A DNA stretch of 64,000 nucleotides from Methylobacterium sp. Leaf99 (GCF_001422375.1 NZ_LMMU01000001.1:248223-312222); one strand, 5' to 3'; positions 7,576 through 18,276 are shown, counted from the first letter of the stretch. Notes: a model not told the origin generated them from the letters alone. Translations and numbers: made by a program.

Positions 7576-9836
7576 GGGGGTTCGCCCGAACCTTCCGGCG
7601 ACAAGTCGGGTTCATCAGTTTCGGGCACTTTTGGCGTGGCGGGAACCGTGTTCGCGGGAGCGGCCGTCGATTTTGGTGGCCGCAACGGGCGCCATGGCAC
7701 CACATCGGTTGGACGTCGCGCCGTCGTCACGATGGGATCTCCCGCCGCCGGGAGGCGGATTGCCGTCGCGCCATGCGCGGCGAGGAAGGGCCGGTCGAGG
7801 ATATGCTTGGCCGTGCAGCCGGGGGGCACTTCCCGGCGGCTGATCAGGAAGTCGGCTCGGGCGCAATCCTCCCCCAAGGCTCGCTTGTCAGTGACGAGGG
7901 CGAGCACCCGTCCGTCCGGCATCCGCGCCGTGCAACCGAGACGATCGCAACGGGCCGTTGGAAGGGCGAGGACGGTTCCGATTTTGCGTCCATCGCCATC
8001 GGCCTTGAGCCATTGCTCCAGCACGAAGTTGGGCGGTTTTCCCAGGGTGGCCAAGCGGCCATCGGCAGCGCGGATCGCGACGCCCGCTCCCTCACGGTCG
8101 ATGTAGATGTCCGGCCGCATCGGGCTCGCAGCGAGGGCGACGCCGAACGCCATCGGCAGTAGGCCGAGCCAGCGCAGTCGCGACACCGGCAGCGTGAGGG
8201 CGACGAGGCCCAGGGCCATCGCCGCCAGGGCTGCGGGCCCGAAGGCTGGCACCACGTAGGTCGCGCGCTCAAAGCCGGCGATCCAAGTCGAGATGGTCAG
8301 CATACCGCGCACGGCGAGACCCATGAGCCACCACACCGGCTGATCGAGGGCGAAGGGGTAGGCCAGGATGCCGAGGACCGCCGCCGGCATGACGGCGAGC
8401 GATACCAGCGGCAGAGTCAGAGCGTTGCCAACGAGGCCGAAGGGCTGGATCGTCTGGAAGTAATAGGTGGCGAACGGGGCCGTGGCGAATTGCGCGACGA
8501 GGGTCGTCGCCAGGGTGCCGATGATGGCCGTGGCGACCCAGATGGCGGCGCGGCCGATGGGGCCGGCGCTCTGTCCGCGCAGGCCCAGGGCGCCGATGAG
8601 GGGGGCGCAGGCGATGAGGCCGGCCACCGCCCCGAACGACATCTGGAAGCTCGGGCCGAGGAGTCCGTCCGGTTCGCGGGCCAGGGCAATGAGGGCCGCG
8701 AGGGCGAGGTTGCGCATGCTGAGGGCCGGCCGGTCCACGAGGATCGCGCCCAGCATGACGAGCGTCATGATCAGGGCGCGCTCCGCGGCGATGTCCCAGC
8801 CGGAGAACACGCAATAGGCCGTCACCCCCGCCATGGCGAAGGCGGCGGCGATCTTCTTGATCGGCCAGCGCAGGGCGAGCACGGGCACCAGGGCGAGGAG
8901 TGCCCGCACGAGCCAGAACACCACACCGGCGGCCAGCACCATGTGAAGGCCGGAAATCGATACGACGTGATAGATCCCGGCCGCCCGCAGGACGTCGTTG
9001 GTCTCGCCGTTGATGAGGCCGCGCTTGCCCGTCACCAGGGCGGCGGCCACCGCCCCGGCCTGCCCGCCATTGGCGTCGGTGATGCGGCGCGTGAGGGCGT
9101 TGCGGGCGTCGTCAACGGCTGCGGCGATGCGAAGGGACTGGGGCATATTCTCGGGCGGGGGCCGGACCTGGATCGTGCCGACGAGGGAGCCCACCGCTCC
9201 GATCCCGCGAAAGTAGGCATCGCGGGCGAAATCGTAGCCGCCCGGCCTCGCCGCCTCCGGTGGCGGAAGCAGGCGGGCCGTCGCGGCGATGCGGTCGCCG
9301 GGCTTCAGCGGCGGTGCTTTCTTGAACGAGACCCGCACCCGGCGCGGACGCTGCTCCGTCGCCAGGGTGCCGAAGCTCTCAACCCGGACGATGAGGCGGG
9401 CCCCCTCCTCGCGCTCGTCGAGGGCCTCGATCAGGCCGACGAGGGGCGCGATGGTGGTCTGCGCCAGAACCGGACCCGCCACCTGCGCCACCCGGAACGC
9501 GGCGGCGGCAAAGCCCAGAAAAGCGGCGGCGAGACCGAGAACGAGGGCCAAAGCCACGGGGCGGGCGGCCAGGAAGGGCATCACCGCCGTGAGGAGCACC
9601 GCGACCACAAGGGGGGCGGCCAGGATCGGTGGGCCGGATGTGATCGTCAGGCACAGGAGGATGCCGAGTCCGAACGCCACGGCGAGCCACGGAAACAATC
9701 GGCGCTGCTCGACCTCGCGTTCGAATTCGGATGCCAGACCCTCGCGGAGCGTGCCGAGCCACAGGGACGGTGCGGGAAAGCGGCCGGCGGCGCGCGCCCA
9801 CACCCTCCCAGCGGCCCCTGCGCCCCCCCGCACCAT
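7569..9836 (-). CDS. comEC: ComEC/Rec2-type membrane protein (DNA uptake channel family)
   Basis: ComEC proteins form the inner membrane channel for single-stranded DNA during natural transformation. This 755-residue protein has N-terminal membrane helices (about residues 48-115), a soluble DUF4131-like segment, and the competence domain with the hallmark [13 protein letters not shown] motif and many hydrophobic helices (about 265-565). The C-terminal part shows no HxHxDH metal site, so a functional metallo-beta-lactamase domain is not evident; it ends in a proline-rich tail. This pattern is common in alphaproteobacteria that are not known to be competent. GTG and ATG starts near 9836 are possible. 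It is divergent from gltX and convergent with lexA. Confidence 0.9.
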   Translation of the reverse strand: MVRGGAGAAGRVWARAAGRFPAPSLWLGTLREGLASEFEREVEQRRLFPWLAVAFGLGILLCLTITSGPPILAAPLVVAVLLTAVMPFLAARPVALALVLGLAAAFLGFAAAAFRVAQVAGPVLAQTTIAPLVGLIEALDEREEGARLIVRVESFGTLATEQRPRRVRVSFKKAPPLKPGDRIAATARLLPPPEAARPGGYDFARDAYFRGIGAVGSLVGTIQVRPPPENMPQSLRIAAAVDDARNALTRRITDANGGQAGAVAAALVTGKRGLINGETNDVLRAAGIYHVVSISGLHMVLAAGVVFWLVRALLALVPVLALRWPIKKIAAAFAMAGVTAYCVFSGWDIAAERALIMTLVMLGAILVDRPALSMRNLALAALIALAREPDGLLGPSFQMSFGAVAGLIACAPLIGALGLRGQSAGPIGRAAIWVATAIIGTLATTLVAQFATAPFATYYFQTIQPFGLVGNALTLPLVSLAVMPAAVLGILAYPFALDQPVWWLMGLAVRGMLTISTWIAGFERATYVVPAFGPAALAAMALGLVALTLPVSRLRWLGLLPMAFGVALAASPMRPDIYIDREGAGVAIRAADGRLATLGKPPNFVLEQWLKADGDGRKIGTVLALPTARCDRLGCTARMPDGRVLALVTDKRALGEDCARADFLISRREVPPGCTAKHILDRPFLAAHGATAIRLPAAGDPIVTTARRPTDVVPWRPLRPPKSTAAPANTVPATPKVPETDEPDLSPEGSGEPPQ

Positions 9837-9998
9837 CGCGCGACATCTCCGGGCGTGGCCCTCGTGCGACCCTTCACCACCCTCGGCGGTCGGGATGACG
9901 ATTTCTTAACGCCTGCCTTCGTGCATGCTACACGCGCATCCCTGGGCCGGTCGATCCGCCACCAGCCCGCTCCACTTCGGAACTTCAAGCCAAGATTG

Positions 9999-11426
9999 AT
10001 GTCGTCAGCCGTCGTCACGCGCTTCGCGCCCTCCCCCACGGGCTATCTCCACATCGGCGGCGCTCGCACCGCCCTGTTCAACTGGCTCTATGCCCGCCGC
10101 TTCGGCGGCCGGATGCTCCTGCGCATAGAGGACACGGATCGCGAACGTTCGACGCAGGGGGCCATCGACGCGATCCTGGACGGGATGCGCTGGCTCGGCC
10201 TCGATTGGGACGGCGACGTCATCTATCAGTATGCCCGGGCCGACCGGCATCGGGAGGCGGCCGAAAGCTTGCTCGCCTCCGGCCATGCCTATCGCTGCTA
10301 CGCGACGCCGGAGGAACTCACCGCCATGCGCGAGGCGGCCCGCGCTGAAGGCCGGCCGCTGCGCTACGATGGCCGCTGGCGCGACCGTGATCCCTCCGAG
10401 GCACCCGCTGGGGTGAAGCCGGTGATCCGCTTGCGCGCGCCCGTCGAGGGCGAGACCGTGGTGGAGGACGGTGTTCAGGGCCGGGTCGTCTGGCAGAACA
10501 AGGATCTCGACGACCTCGTACTCCTGCGCTCGGACGGCAATCCGACCTACATGCTCGCCGTGGTGGTGGACGACCACGACATGGGCGTGACCCAGGTGAT
10601 TCGGGGCGACGACCATCTCACCAACGCGGCGCGCCAGCGCCAGATCTCCGATGCCCTCGGATGGGAAGCGCCGGCCATGGCACACATCCCGCTCATCCAT
10701 GGAGCGGACGGGGCCAAGCTATCGAAGCGCCACGGGGCGCTCGGCGTCGATGCCTATCGCGACCTCGGCTACCTGCCGGCGGCGCTCCGCAACTACCTCG
10801 TGCGCCTCGGCTGGAGTCACGGTGACCAGGAGGTGTTCTCCACCGACGAGATGGTGGCGGCCTTCGACCTCGCGTCCATCGGGCGTTCGCCGGCTCGTTT
10901 CGACTTCGCCAAGCTCGAGAACCTCAACGGCCTCTATATCCGGGGGGCGGACGATGCCGATCTCGTCACCGCCATCGATGGCGTTCTACCGGCCCTCGGG
11001 CCGTCACGCGGCATCGCGACACCCATGGCGCCGGAGCTGCGCGAAAAACTGACGACGGCGATGCCGGGCCTGAAGGAGCGCGCCAAGACCCTCGTCGATC
11101 TCCTAGACAGTGCCTACTATCTCACGGCCGCCCGGCCGCTGACCCTCGACGAGAAGGCCACGGGGCTGCTCGGCTCCGAAGCGCGGGAACGCCTCGCCGC
11201 GATCCTGCCAGCCCTCGAGGCACTTCCCGAGTGGACTGTGGCGGCGACGGAAGGGGCGGTACGCGCTTTCGCCGAATCGGCAGCGATCAAGCTCGGCCAG
11301 ATCGCCCAGCCCCTTCGGGCGGCGCTCACGGGGCGGGCGACCTCCCCGCCGGTCTTCGATGTAATGGCCGTGCTCGGCCGAGCGGAATGCCTCGGCCGCC
11401 TGCGCGATCAGGCATCCGCCGCCTGA
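9999..11426 (+). CDS. gltX: Glutamyl-tRNA synthetase
   Basis: GltX charges tRNA-Glu, and in organisms with GatCAB often tRNA-Gln as well. The 475-residue product has the class I signatures: the HIGH-type motif in [20 protein letters not shown] near residues 8-25, and the KMSKS-type KLSKRHGA near 240. The ATG at 9999 is chosen because the family similarity begins at [11 protein letters not shown]; the very long upstream open frame is an artefact of antisense coding opposite comEC. Many alphaproteobacteria have two GltX paralogues, so another copy may exist elsewhere. gltA follows after 240 noncoding bases. Confidence 0.97.
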   Translation: MSSAVVTRFAPSPTGYLHIGGARTALFNWLYARRFGGRMLLRIEDTDRERSTQGAIDAILDGMRWLGLDWDGDVIYQYARADRHREAAESLLASGHAYRCYATPEELTAMREAARAEGRPLRYDGRWRDRDPSEAPAGVKPVIRLRAPVEGETVVEDGVQGRVVWQNKDLDDLVLLRSDGNPTYMLAVVVDDHDMGVTQVIRGDDHLTNAARQRQISDALGWEAPAMAHIPLIHGADGAKLSKRHGALGVDAYRDLGYLPAALRNYLVRLGWSHGDQEVFSTDEMVAAFDLASIGRSPARFDFAKLENLNGLYIRGADDADLVTAIDGVLPALGPSRGIATPMAPELREKLTTAMPGLKERAKTLVDLLDSAYYLTAARPLTLDEKATGLLGSEARERLAAILPALEALPEWTVAATEGAVRAFAESAAIKLGQIAQPLRAALTGRATSPPVFDVMAVLGRAECLGRLRDQASAA

Positions 11427-11462
11427 CGCGAACGGGGCCGCTTTCGCCGACGAGGAACCGAC

Positions 11463-11484
11463 GGGCCGAATGACAATCCGGCCC
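11463..11484. other. Hairpin downstream of gltX
   Basis: GGGCCG (11463-11468) can pair with CGGCCC (11479-11484) 36 bases after the gltX stop. There is no T-run, so it is a weak terminator candidate at best. The rest of the 240-base gap before gltA holds no other feature I can support. Confidence 0.3.
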
Positions 11485-11666
11485 GGTTCTCGCATCCCGG
11501 CGTTCGTGAGGCGGGCGCTCAGTTGAAGGCGGTCGACTGATCCGCTAACCCGATGCTCGTGTGAGCAAGTGCAACATGCGTTGCCCTTGCGCCCCGGAGC
11601 CGGGTGGGCGAACCATCGCCACGCGGGCCGGCGCCGCCCCGCTGCCACGAAAGGGTCCACGTCTCC

Positions 11667-12956
11667 ATGAGCGCCACCAGCACCATCACCGTGGGCGACG
11701 CGCAGGTCGAACTGCCGATCAAGACCGGCACCATCGGCCCCGACGTCATCGATATCGGCAAGCTCTACGCCAAGACCGGCAAGTTCACCTTCGACCCGGG
11801 CTTCACCTCCACGGCCTCGTGCGAATCGAAGATCACCTATATCGACGGCGATGCCGGCGTGCTGCTTTATCGCGGCTACCCCATCGAGCAGATCGCCGAG
11901 AGCGGCGACTTCCTCGAGACCTGCTACCTCATGCTGTTCGGCGAGTTGCCGACGCCGGCTCAGAAGGCCGATTTCGATTATCGGGTCACGCGCCACACCA
12001 TGGTGCACGACCAGATGAACCGCTTCTTCCAGGGGTTCCGCCGCGATGCCCATCCCATGGCGATCATGGTCGCCTGCGTCGGCGCCCTGTCGGCATTCTA
12101 TCACGACTCGACGGACATCTCGGACGACAAGCAGCGGATGATCGCAAGCTTGCGGATGATCGCCAAAATGCCGACGCTGGCAGCGATGGCCTATAAGTAT
12201 TCTATCGGCCAACCATTCGTGTACCCGAAGAATGATCTCGACTATACGTCAAATTTCCTACGGATGTGTTTCGCGGTTCCGTGCGAAGACTTTAAGGTCA
12301 ATCCAATCTTTGCCCGGGCACTGGACCGGATCTTCATCCTTCACGCCGATCACGAGCAGAACGCCTCGACCTCCACCGTGCGTCTCGCCGGCTCGTCGGG
12401 TGCCAATCCGTTCGCCTGCGTCGCCGCCGGCATCGCCTGCCTGTGGGGACCGGCCCATGGCGGCGCCAACGAGGCGGCCCTGAAGATGCTCGAAGAGATC
12501 GGCCACCCGGAGAACGTCGCCAAGTACGTCGCCAAGGCCAAGGACAAGAACGACCCGTTCCGCCTCATGGGTTTCGGTCACCGCGTGTACAAGAACTACG
12601 ATCCGCGCGCGCGCATCATGCAGAAGACCACCCACGAGGTACTCGGCCAACTCGGGATCAAGGATGATCCGCTGCTGGAAGTCGCGGTTCAGCTCGAGAA
12701 GATCGCCCTGGAGGACGAGTACTTCATCGAGAAGAAGCTCTATCCGAACATCGATTTCTACTCAGGAATCACCCTCAAGGCCATGGGCTTCCCGACCTCG
12801 ATGTTCACGGTGTTGTTCGCGCTCGCCCGCACCACGGGCTGGATCGCCCAGTGGGCCGAGATGATCGAGGACCCGTCGCAGAAGATCGGCCGGCCGCGCC
12901 AGCTCTATATCGGCCCGGAGAAGCGCGAATACGTCCCCATCGACCAGCGCGGCTGA
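11667..12956 (+). CDS. gltA: Citrate synthase (type II)
   Basis: GltA condenses oxaloacetate and acetyl-CoA to citrate in the TCA cycle. The 429-residue length fits the hexameric, NADH-sensitive type II family. Catalytic motifs visible are [15 protein letters not shown], the [10 protein letters not shown] segment and the [15 protein letters not shown] segment, plus a C-terminal NIDFYSGI. The ATG at 11667 begins the conserved N-terminal beta-strand domain. An internal stretch of about 150 bases from 12181 is much less GC-rich than the flanks although the protein sequence looks normal. A strong intrinsic terminator follows the stop. Confidence 0.97.
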   Translation: MSATSTITVGDAQVELPIKTGTIGPDVIDIGKLYAKTGKFTFDPGFTSTASCESKITYIDGDAGVLLYRGYPIEQIAESGDFLETCYLMLFGELPTPAQKADFDYRVTRHTMVHDQMNRFFQGFRRDAHPMAIMVACVGALSAFYHDSTDISDDKQRMIASLRMIAKMPTLAAMAYKYSIGQPFVYPKNDLDYTSNFLRMCFAVPCEDFKVNPIFARALDRIFILHADHEQNASTSTVRLAGSSGANPFACVAAGIACLWGPAHGGANEAALKMLEEIGHPENVAKYVAKAKDKNDPFRLMGFGHRVYKNYDPRARIMQKTTHEVLGQLGIKDDPLLEVAVQLEKIALEDEYFIEKKLYPNIDFYSGITLKAMGFPTSMFTVLFALARTTGWIAQWAEMIEDPSQKIGRPRQLYIGPEKREYVPIDQRG

Positions 12957-12963
12957 CGATGGG

Positions 12964-12995
12964 AAACCCCGTCCGAATAATCGGGCGGGGTTTTT
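12964..12995 (+). terminator. Intrinsic terminator of gltA
   Basis: The arms 12964-12976 and 12981-12993 pair over 13 positions with one G-U pair around an ATAA loop, and the stem runs into five T at 12991-12995. It lies 8 bases after the gltA stop. Confidence 0.9.
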
Positions 12996-13067
12996 GAGAC
13001 AGGAGCGGGACGACACGACGTCCCGCCACGATCGTCGGCGCTTCTACCACCCCACATGGAGTGCCCA

Positions 13068-13961
13068 ATGATCCTTCCTAACGGGCTCGCGGCCTTTCCG
13101 ATCACACCGTCCGATACCGATGGGCGCGTCGATGTCGGCGGCCTGCGCCGACTCCTCGCCCCCCTGTGTGAGGCGGGGGTCGATTCGATCGGTCTTCTCG
13201 GCAGCACCGGTTCCTATCCGTACCTGTCCCGTTCCGAGCGGCGGCGCGCCCTGGAAACGGCCGTCGACGCGGTGGCCGGACGGATGCCGATCCTCGTTGG
13301 CGTCGGAGCCCTGCGCTCCGACGAGGCCGTGGCGCTGGCGCGGGACGCCCGGGCCCTGGGCGCGGCGGCGGGCTTGCTGGCCCCGGTCTCCTATACGCCG
13401 CTGACGGAGGACGAGGTGTTCGAGCACTTCGTGACCGTCGCGCGGGAAAGCGGACTGCCGCTCTGCATCTACAACAATCCGGGCACCACCCATTTCACCT
13501 TCACGCCCGCGCTCGTCGGTCGCCTCAGCCGTGAACCCGGAATCGTTGCGGTCAAATGCCCAGCCCCCGGGCGCCGGGAGGTCATCGCTCAACTGACCGG
13601 ACTGCGCGAGGCGGGGCCCGACGGCTTTTCGATCGGATCCAGCGGAGACTGGAATGCCGTCGAGGCGCTGCTCGCCGGCGGTGACGTTTGGTACAGCGTC
13701 ATGGGCGGATTGTTTCCCCGGACCGCCATGGCCATCGTCCGGGCCGTTCGCGACGGAGATACCGATGCGGCGCGGGCGTTGGACGCCCGGCTGCAGCCGC
13801 TCTGGGGCCTGTTCAAGGAATTCTCCAGTCTGCGCGTGGTGTATGCCTGCGCTCATGAACTCGGCCTTTGCAGCACCCAGCCGCCGCGTCCGGTCCTACC
13901 CCTGACAGGACCCGCACGGGATACGGTCGTTCGGACGCTTCGAGATCTGGATCTCCGCTGA
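13068..13961 (+). CDS. Dihydrodipicolinate synthase family aldolase
   Basis: This 297-residue protein belongs to the DapA/NAL TIM-barrel aldolases, which form a Schiff base between a lysine and a keto acid. Visible features are the N-terminal FPITPSD segment, GSTGSYPYLSRSER in the GTTGE position, YNNPGTT with the catalytic Tyr, and VAVKCPAP with the Schiff-base Lys. The ATG at 13068 has GGAG 6-7 bases upstream; an ATG at 13056 is also in frame. It stands alone after the gltA terminator, far from lysine genes, so a role other than lysine synthesis, such as degradation of a sugar acid or hydroxyproline-type compound, is possible. The substrate cannot be read from the sequence. Confidence 0.88.
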   Translation: MILPNGLAAFPITPSDTDGRVDVGGLRRLLAPLCEAGVDSIGLLGSTGSYPYLSRSERRRALETAVDAVAGRMPILVGVGALRSDEAVALARDARALGAAAGLLAPVSYTPLTEDEVFEHFVTVARESGLPLCIYNNPGTTHFTFTPALVGRLSREPGIVAVKCPAPGRREVIAQLTGLREAGPDGFSIGSSGDWNAVEALLAGGDVWYSVMGGLFPRTAMAIVRAVRDGDTDAARALDARLQPLWGLFKEFSSLRVVYACAHELGLCSTQPPRPVLPLTGPARDTVVRTLRDLDLR

Positions 13962-13964
13962 CGC

Positions 13965-14456
13965 CTAGGGCCCCGCCGCACGTGCCGGCGGCCGGATGAG
14001 GCGCGGGCGCCAGATGCCGAGGACGACGTTGACTGTCGCGACCGCGAGAAGCAGCCAGAGGGTCCCGCCCTCGCCCTCAAGGGCCTGGCCGAGCAACGCC
14101 GGATCGCCGTGCCCGGCCAGCGCGGCGGCACTGAGGTCGGCCTCCTGCCGCATCGGCCCCTGGACGTAGACCAATCCGCCCTCGAACATCAGAACGCCGG
14201 TGGCAAGCTTCACCCAGGCCCAACCCGCGTTATGAAACGCGCGCTGGGCGAGGGCCAGGAGGCCCGCCAGCAGCGTCAGGGCGAGGGAGGGCAGAAAGAT
14301 CCACGACGCCACGGCCCCCATGGCACCGCGCATCAAGGCATATCCCGCCAGGACGGCCGGCGGAGGCGTGAAGCTCAGCATGACGACAAGGCACGCCATC
14401 GCCCCCATGAGCCCAATGGCTCCCATCGTGTGGAGGAATTTGAGGGTGCGTCTCAC
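13965..14456 (-). CDS. Small integral membrane protein of unknown function
   Basis: The 163-residue protein has about four hydrophobic segments (roughly residues 8-30, 35-50, 53-72 and 130-148). The N-terminal KFLHTMGAIGLMGAMA, with a histidine in the first helix, recalls DUF2269 or CopD-like membrane proteins, but I cannot assign a family firmly. It is convergent with the DapA-type gene, the stops being 3 bases apart, and lies downstream of lpxB in the same direction with a 63-base gap, so it could be the end of the lpx transcript. No function is proposed. Confidence 0.7.
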   Translation of the reverse strand: MRRTLKFLHTMGAIGLMGAMACLVVMLSFTPPPAVLAGYALMRGAMGAVASWIFLPSLALTLLAGLLALAQRAFHNAGWAWVKLATGVLMFEGGLVYVQGPMRQEADLSAAALAGHGDPALLGQALEGEGGTLWLLLAVATVNVVLGIWRPRLIRPPARAAGP

Positions 14457-14519
14457 GGTGTCTGGACCGCATCCGGGTTGGCCTGCCGGAAAGCTAACGC
14501 ACGCCTTGCGTTCCGTCGA

Positions 14520-15692
14520 TCAGGCCGCCCGCTGGGCCGCGAGTACGATCCGCGCGGCGCTCCGGCTCGGCTCGTCGTCGCCGGGAAGTCGCATCAACCC
14601 ATCGATCCGTGACAGGGCATCCACCTGAGCGTCGCGTACCGGTCCGCCCGTCAGCAGGGGCGCCAGGGCGTCGGTGAGGCGCGCGGCGGTGCACTCCGCC
14701 TGGATGAATTCCGGCATGGCGTTGCGGTCGAGGATCAGGTTCGGCAGCACGATGGTGGGCACCTGGATCAGGCGTCGGGCCACGGCTTCCTCGATCCGCG
14801 AGACTTTGTAGGCGACCACCATGGGCACACCGGCCAGCGCCAGTTCCAGGGTGACGGTGCCGGAGGCGGCGAGCGCCGCGCGGGCGCGCCGGAAGGCTGC
14901 ATGCTTTGCCGCCTCGCCGTGGACGAGGCGCACCGGGACGTCCCAGGCCAGCGCGAGGCGCTCGATGAGGGCGCGGTGGCGGGTCACGGCGGGCAGCACC
15001 GCCTCGATCGGCCCGAGCCGCGCGCTCAGTCGTGCCAGGGTGGCGCCGAAGACCGGCATGAGTCGCTCGATCTCCGAGCGGCGCGAGCCCGGCAGGATCA
15101 CCAGGGTCGGCGGCGACCCCGCGCGCGCCTGCGCCTCCCGGGCATCGGGGCGCAGATCCGACAGGCGCTCGATGAGCGGATGACCGACATAGGTGCAGGC
15201 CGGCCCGCCGAGGCGACGATGCGCCTCCGGCTCGAACGGCAGCAGGGCGAGGACGTGGTCGATGAACGGCCGCATCTTCGCCGCGCGCCAGGGGCGCCAG
15301 GCCCAGACGCTCGGCGACACGTAATCGACGATGGGCAGATCCGGCATCCGCTTGCGCACGCGCGAGGCTACCGCATGGGTGAAGCCAGGGCTGTCGATGA
15401 TGACGAGAACGTCGGGCCGGGCCTCGACCACGTCGCGCACGGTCTGACGGATTCGGCGCAGCAGGGTACGCAGGCGGGCGGCCACGGGCAGGTAACCCAT
15501 GACGGCGACATCGTCGATGGGAAACAGTGATTGGAAGCCTTGGGCAATCATCGCCTCGCCGCCGACACCACCGAACCGGATCGGCCGCTCGGACAGGGCG
15601 ACGAGGGCGGGCATGAGCTTGGCCCCGAGCTGATCGCCGGAATCCTCGCCCGCCACCAACCAAATCGTCTTCGGGACAGATCCGCCGCTCAT
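14520..15692 (-). CDS. lpxB: Lipid-A-disaccharide synthase
   Basis: LpxB joins UDP-2,3-diacylglucosamine and lipid X to make the lipid A disaccharide at the inner face of the inner membrane. The 390-residue protein has the family start WLVAGEDSGDQLGAKLM, a FGGVGGEAMIAQG segment, the DSPGFTHAVASR motif, and LPGSRRSEIERLMP, typical of this glycosyltransferase family 19. The ATG at 15692 overlaps the lpxI stop by 4 bases, so lpxI and lpxB are translationally coupled. It is the last recognised gene of the lpxD/fabZ/lpxA/lpxI/lpxB series. Confidence 0.97.
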   Translation of the reverse strand: MSGGSVPKTIWLVAGEDSGDQLGAKLMPALVALSERPIRFGGVGGEAMIAQGFQSLFPIDDVAVMGYLPVAARLRTLLRRIRQTVRDVVEARPDVLVIIDSPGFTHAVASRVRKRMPDLPIVDYVSPSVWAWRPWRAAKMRPFIDHVLALLPFEPEAHRRLGGPACTYVGHPLIERLSDLRPDAREAQARAGSPPTLVILPGSRRSEIERLMPVFGATLARLSARLGPIEAVLPAVTRHRALIERLALAWDVPVRLVHGEAAKHAAFRRARAALAASGTVTLELALAGVPMVVAYKVSRIEEAVARRLIQVPTIVLPNLILDRNAMPEFIQAECTAARLTDALAPLLTGGPVRDAQVDALSRIDGLMRLPGDDEPSRSAARIVLAAQRAA

Positions 15693-16540
15693 GCGTCGAT
15701 CCTCAATCCGATCAGGAAGAGACCGGCCCTGTCGGCCGCGGCGACCGTAGCCGGCCGGTCGATGATCAGGGTGAACCCGGCCTGGATGGCAAGGCCAGCG
15801 CAGCCGGCGGCTGCAGCGGCCGCGACCGTGCGCGGACCGACGGCCGGCAGATCGACGCGCAGATCCTGCCCCGTCTTGGCGACCTTGACGAGGACGGTGC
15901 CGGGCTGGCTCGCCCCGAAACCGAAGGGCTTGCGCCCCAGGGCCCGCGCCCGGGCGAGCATCCGATCCGTCCCCTCGGGGCCCTCGACGGTCAGGGCCCG
16001 CTGAGCCGCCACCACGGCCGCCTGCCCGACATCGTAGGGCGCCAGGGCGCCAAGAAGCGCGCGGCCCGTGCCGATGGAGGCCAGGGCGGCGGCATCCGGT
16101 GCATGACGACCCATCACACCTTCGGGGCTGAGCAGATCGGGCGCAACCTCGTGGACGCCGACGACGGCGTGGCCGTTCTCCTCCAGAAGGGCCAGGGCCC
16201 CGCGCAGCAGGCGGTCGTCACCGCCCCCGGCGATGGCCTTGAGCGCATCGCGGTTGCGCAAGGCAGCGGCGGCGTTGAGGATGGCGGCGGGGTTCGGTCG
16301 CGCGACACCGCCGGCCGGCACCACGCTGACGGGTCCCCACGCCTTGAGGATGGCGAGCACGCCGGCGATGTCGAGGAGGTCCACGCACGCCTCGGCCCGA
16401 GCCCGCATGGTCCGCTCGGCGAAGCCCCTGATAGCGAGGATGCGGAACGGGCGTCCGGCCCGATCGAGGGACTCGGCCACCAGTTCGGGCAGACGTCCCG
16501 CCCCGGCGACGAGGACGAGGGGCGCCGGCTGCGCTCTCAA
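15689..16540 (-). CDS. lpxI: UDP-2,3-diacylglucosamine pyrophosphatase LpxI
   Basis: LpxI hydrolyses UDP-2,3-diacylglucosamine to lipid X; it replaces LpxH in alphaproteobacteria. The 283-residue length matches the family. The N-terminus (LVLVAGAGRLPELVAESL) and the C-terminal KTGQDLRVDLPAVGPRT region, with a following alanine-rich stretch and GLAIQAG, are characteristic. Its start overlaps the lpxA stop by 4 bases and its stop overlaps the lpxB start by 4 bases. No LpxH-type metallophosphatase is seen in the window, which fits LpxI being the enzyme for this step. Confidence 0.95.
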   Translation of the reverse strand: MRAQPAPLVLVAGAGRLPELVAESLDRAGRPFRILAIRGFAERTMRARAEACVDLLDIAGVLAILKAWGPVSVVPAGGVARPNPAAILNAAAALRNRDALKAIAGGGDDRLLRGALALLEENGHAVVGVHEVAPDLLSPEGVMGRHAPDAAALASIGTGRALLGALAPYDVGQAAVVAAQRALTVEGPEGTDRMLARARALGRKPFGFGASQPGTVLVKVAKTGQDLRVDLPAVGPRTVAAAAAAGCAGLAIQAGFTLIIDRPATVAAADRAGLFLIGLRIDA

Positions 16541-17349
16541 GGCGTACCCGGAGTCTCGCGCGGGGTGCAGATCGAGCGCTTGCCGCCGGCCCGGATGAAC
16601 GCGACGATCTCGGCGACGCCGCGATGGGCGTCGAACTCCGCCGCCACGTCCTCGACCCGTTCCATCAGGGTGCCCTCGGGAGCGAACAGCAGGCGGTACG
16701 CCCGGCGCAGGGCATGGATGTCCTCGCGGGCGAAACCCCGGCGCTGCAGGCCGATGATGTTGAGACCCGACAGGTAAGCCCGGTTGCCCAGCGCCATGCC
16801 GAAGGGAATGCAGTCGTTCTCCAGGGCCGACATGCCGCCGACGAAGGCGTGCGCCCCGACACGGGCAAACTGGATCACCGCGGCACCGCCGCCGAGGATG
16901 GCGAAGTCACCGACATTGCAGTGGCCGGCGAGCATCACGTTGTTGGAGAACACGACGCCGTTCCCCACCCGGCAATCGTGCCCAACATGGGAATTGGCGA
17001 GGAAGGTGCAGGTGTCGCCGACCGTGGTCTCGAGACCGCCGCCGGCGGTGCCGGGATTCATGGTGACGCCCTCGCGGATGAGGCAATCGGCCCCAATGGT
17101 GAGCGTCGACGTCTCGCCGCGGAATTTCAGATCCTGCGGCGGGTGACCGATGGAGGCAAAGGGATAGAGGCGCGTGCGGGGACCGATGGTGGTATGCCCG
17201 GCCACGACCACATGGCTCACGAGCTCACAGCCGTCGCCGAGGGCGACGTCCGGGCCGACATGGCAGAACGGGCCGATCCGCACGTCGGCGCCGAGGGTCG
17301 CGCCGTCCTCGACAACCGCGCTCGGATGGATGCCTGCCGCCCCGGTCAT
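16537..17349 (-). CDS. lpxA: UDP-N-acetylglucosamine acyltransferase
   Basis: LpxA transfers a 3-hydroxyacyl chain from ACP to UDP-GlcNAc, the first step of lipid A synthesis. The 270-residue product is a left-handed beta-helix of hexapeptide repeats beginning at [20 protein letters not shown], followed by [17 protein letters not shown] and the helical C-terminal domain. The ATG at 17349 is chosen because the hexapeptide fold starts there and it overlaps the fabZ stop by 4 bases; the upstream open frame lies inside fabZ. The QDLKFRGE segment is the conserved substrate region. Confidence 0.97.
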   Translation of the reverse strand: MTGAAGIHPSAVVEDGATLGADVRIGPFCHVGPDVALGDGCELVSHVVVAGHTTIGPRTRLYPFASIGHPPQDLKFRGETSTLTIGADCLIREGVTMNPGTAGGGLETTVGDTCTFLANSHVGHDCRVGNGVVFSNNVMLAGHCNVGDFAILGGGAAVIQFARVGAHAFVGGMSALENDCIPFGMALGNRAYLSGLNIIGLQRRGFAREDIHALRRAYRLLFAPEGTLMERVEDVAAEFDAHRGVAEIVAFIRAGGKRSICTPRETPGTP

Positions 17350-17822
17350 TCCGTCACCAGCATGGCGCCGATCTCGGCTTCCGCCACGAGGGTGTCGCCG
17401 ACCCGAGCCTGGCCCTGGAACCACCACATGGTGCGGCGCTGGTTCATCTTGGTCATGTGGTAGCGCACGGTGTCGCCGGGCACGACGGGCTTGCGGAACT
17501 TGCACTTGTCGATGGTCATGAAGAACACCTGCTTGGCGCGCAGGTTCTCGGTCATGATGTGCTGGCAGCAGATGGCGCCGGCGGTCTGGGCCATGCCTTC
17601 GATGAGGAGCACGCCGGGGAACACCGGCAAACCGGGGAAGTGCCCGGTGAATTGCGGCTCGTTGATCGTGACGTTCTTGATGCCGACGCAGGACCGGTCA
17701 CCGTCGATATCGACGATCCGGTCGATCATCAGGAAGGGATAGCGGTGCGGCAGGAGTTCCAGGACCTTCTGGATATCGGCCGAGCCGAGCTCACGCGGCA
17801 TCTCGTTCATCGATCGGATCAT
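17346..17822 (-). CDS. fabZ: 3-hydroxyacyl-ACP dehydratase FabZ
   Basis: FabZ removes water from 3-hydroxyacyl-ACP in fatty acid elongation and competes with LpxA for the same substrate. The 158-residue hot-dog-fold protein shows [13 protein letters not shown] near the N-terminus and the catalytic [20 protein letters not shown] with His and Glu. ATGs at 17822 and 17810 are both possible: AGGGAG abuts the first and is 12 bases from the second. In many relatives fabZ follows lpxD directly; here a Crp/Fnr gene on the other strand lies between, so fabZ probably has its own promoter. Confidence 0.96.
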   Translation of the reverse strand: MIRSMNEMPRELGSADIQKVLELLPHRYPFLMIDRIVDIDGDRSCVGIKNVTINEPQFTGHFPGLPVFPGVLLIEGMAQTAGAICCQHIMTENLRAKQVFFMTIDKCKFRKPVVPGDTVRYHMTKMNQRRTMWWFQGQARVGDTLVAEAEIGAMLVTE

Positions 17823-18276
17823 CTCCCTGGCGCGCGGCGGCGCACTCGGTGCTCCGCCCCGCTCGTTCTCTTGCCCGCCATCCTGGTGGAAACGAAGTCT
17901 TTCCGCAGAAACACCGCCGGATGCAAGCCCAGCCGCCGAAAGTCATGCGCGTTGAATCTGGAGCCGGTAGCGAGAATTTGAGCCAGGCCGTGGGTTGGCC
18001 GAGTTGACCGAGCCCGACTTCGGTGCGCAATCGTACAGTCGGTCGTTGGGCGGTACCTCTTGATCGGTTGCGACCGGGATCTCGGTTCCCCGTTCGGCCA
18101 TCGTCGCCTTGATTCCCCGGTACGGAGTTTCCCAATTGCGATCCCGTCGGCATCTCGGCCCGATGCCTGCGGATGGCAGGGGCCCACGAATCGCCGGAGA
18201 CAAGGTCGGCCCGACAGGGCAGCTCATCGATCCGATAGAGTCCGGGCCTGCCGATGGCGGTGCTCCGGCACGGGCC
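17823..18276. other. 454-base gap between fabZ and the Crp/Fnr gene
   Basis: This gap must hold the fabZ-lpxA-lpxI-lpxB promoter and that of the divergent regulator. It is visibly less GC-rich than neighbouring genes, for instance around 17880-18060. Open frames exist on both strands but look like noise. I see no long inverted repeat or clear operator. If the regulator starts upstream at 18163 or 18109, the gap is correspondingly shorter. Confidence 0.5.

Noticed and set aside
8490..9998. Long upstream extension of the gltX frame
   Set aside because: It runs antisense through comEC and shows no GltX similarity; the family N-terminus starts at 9999.
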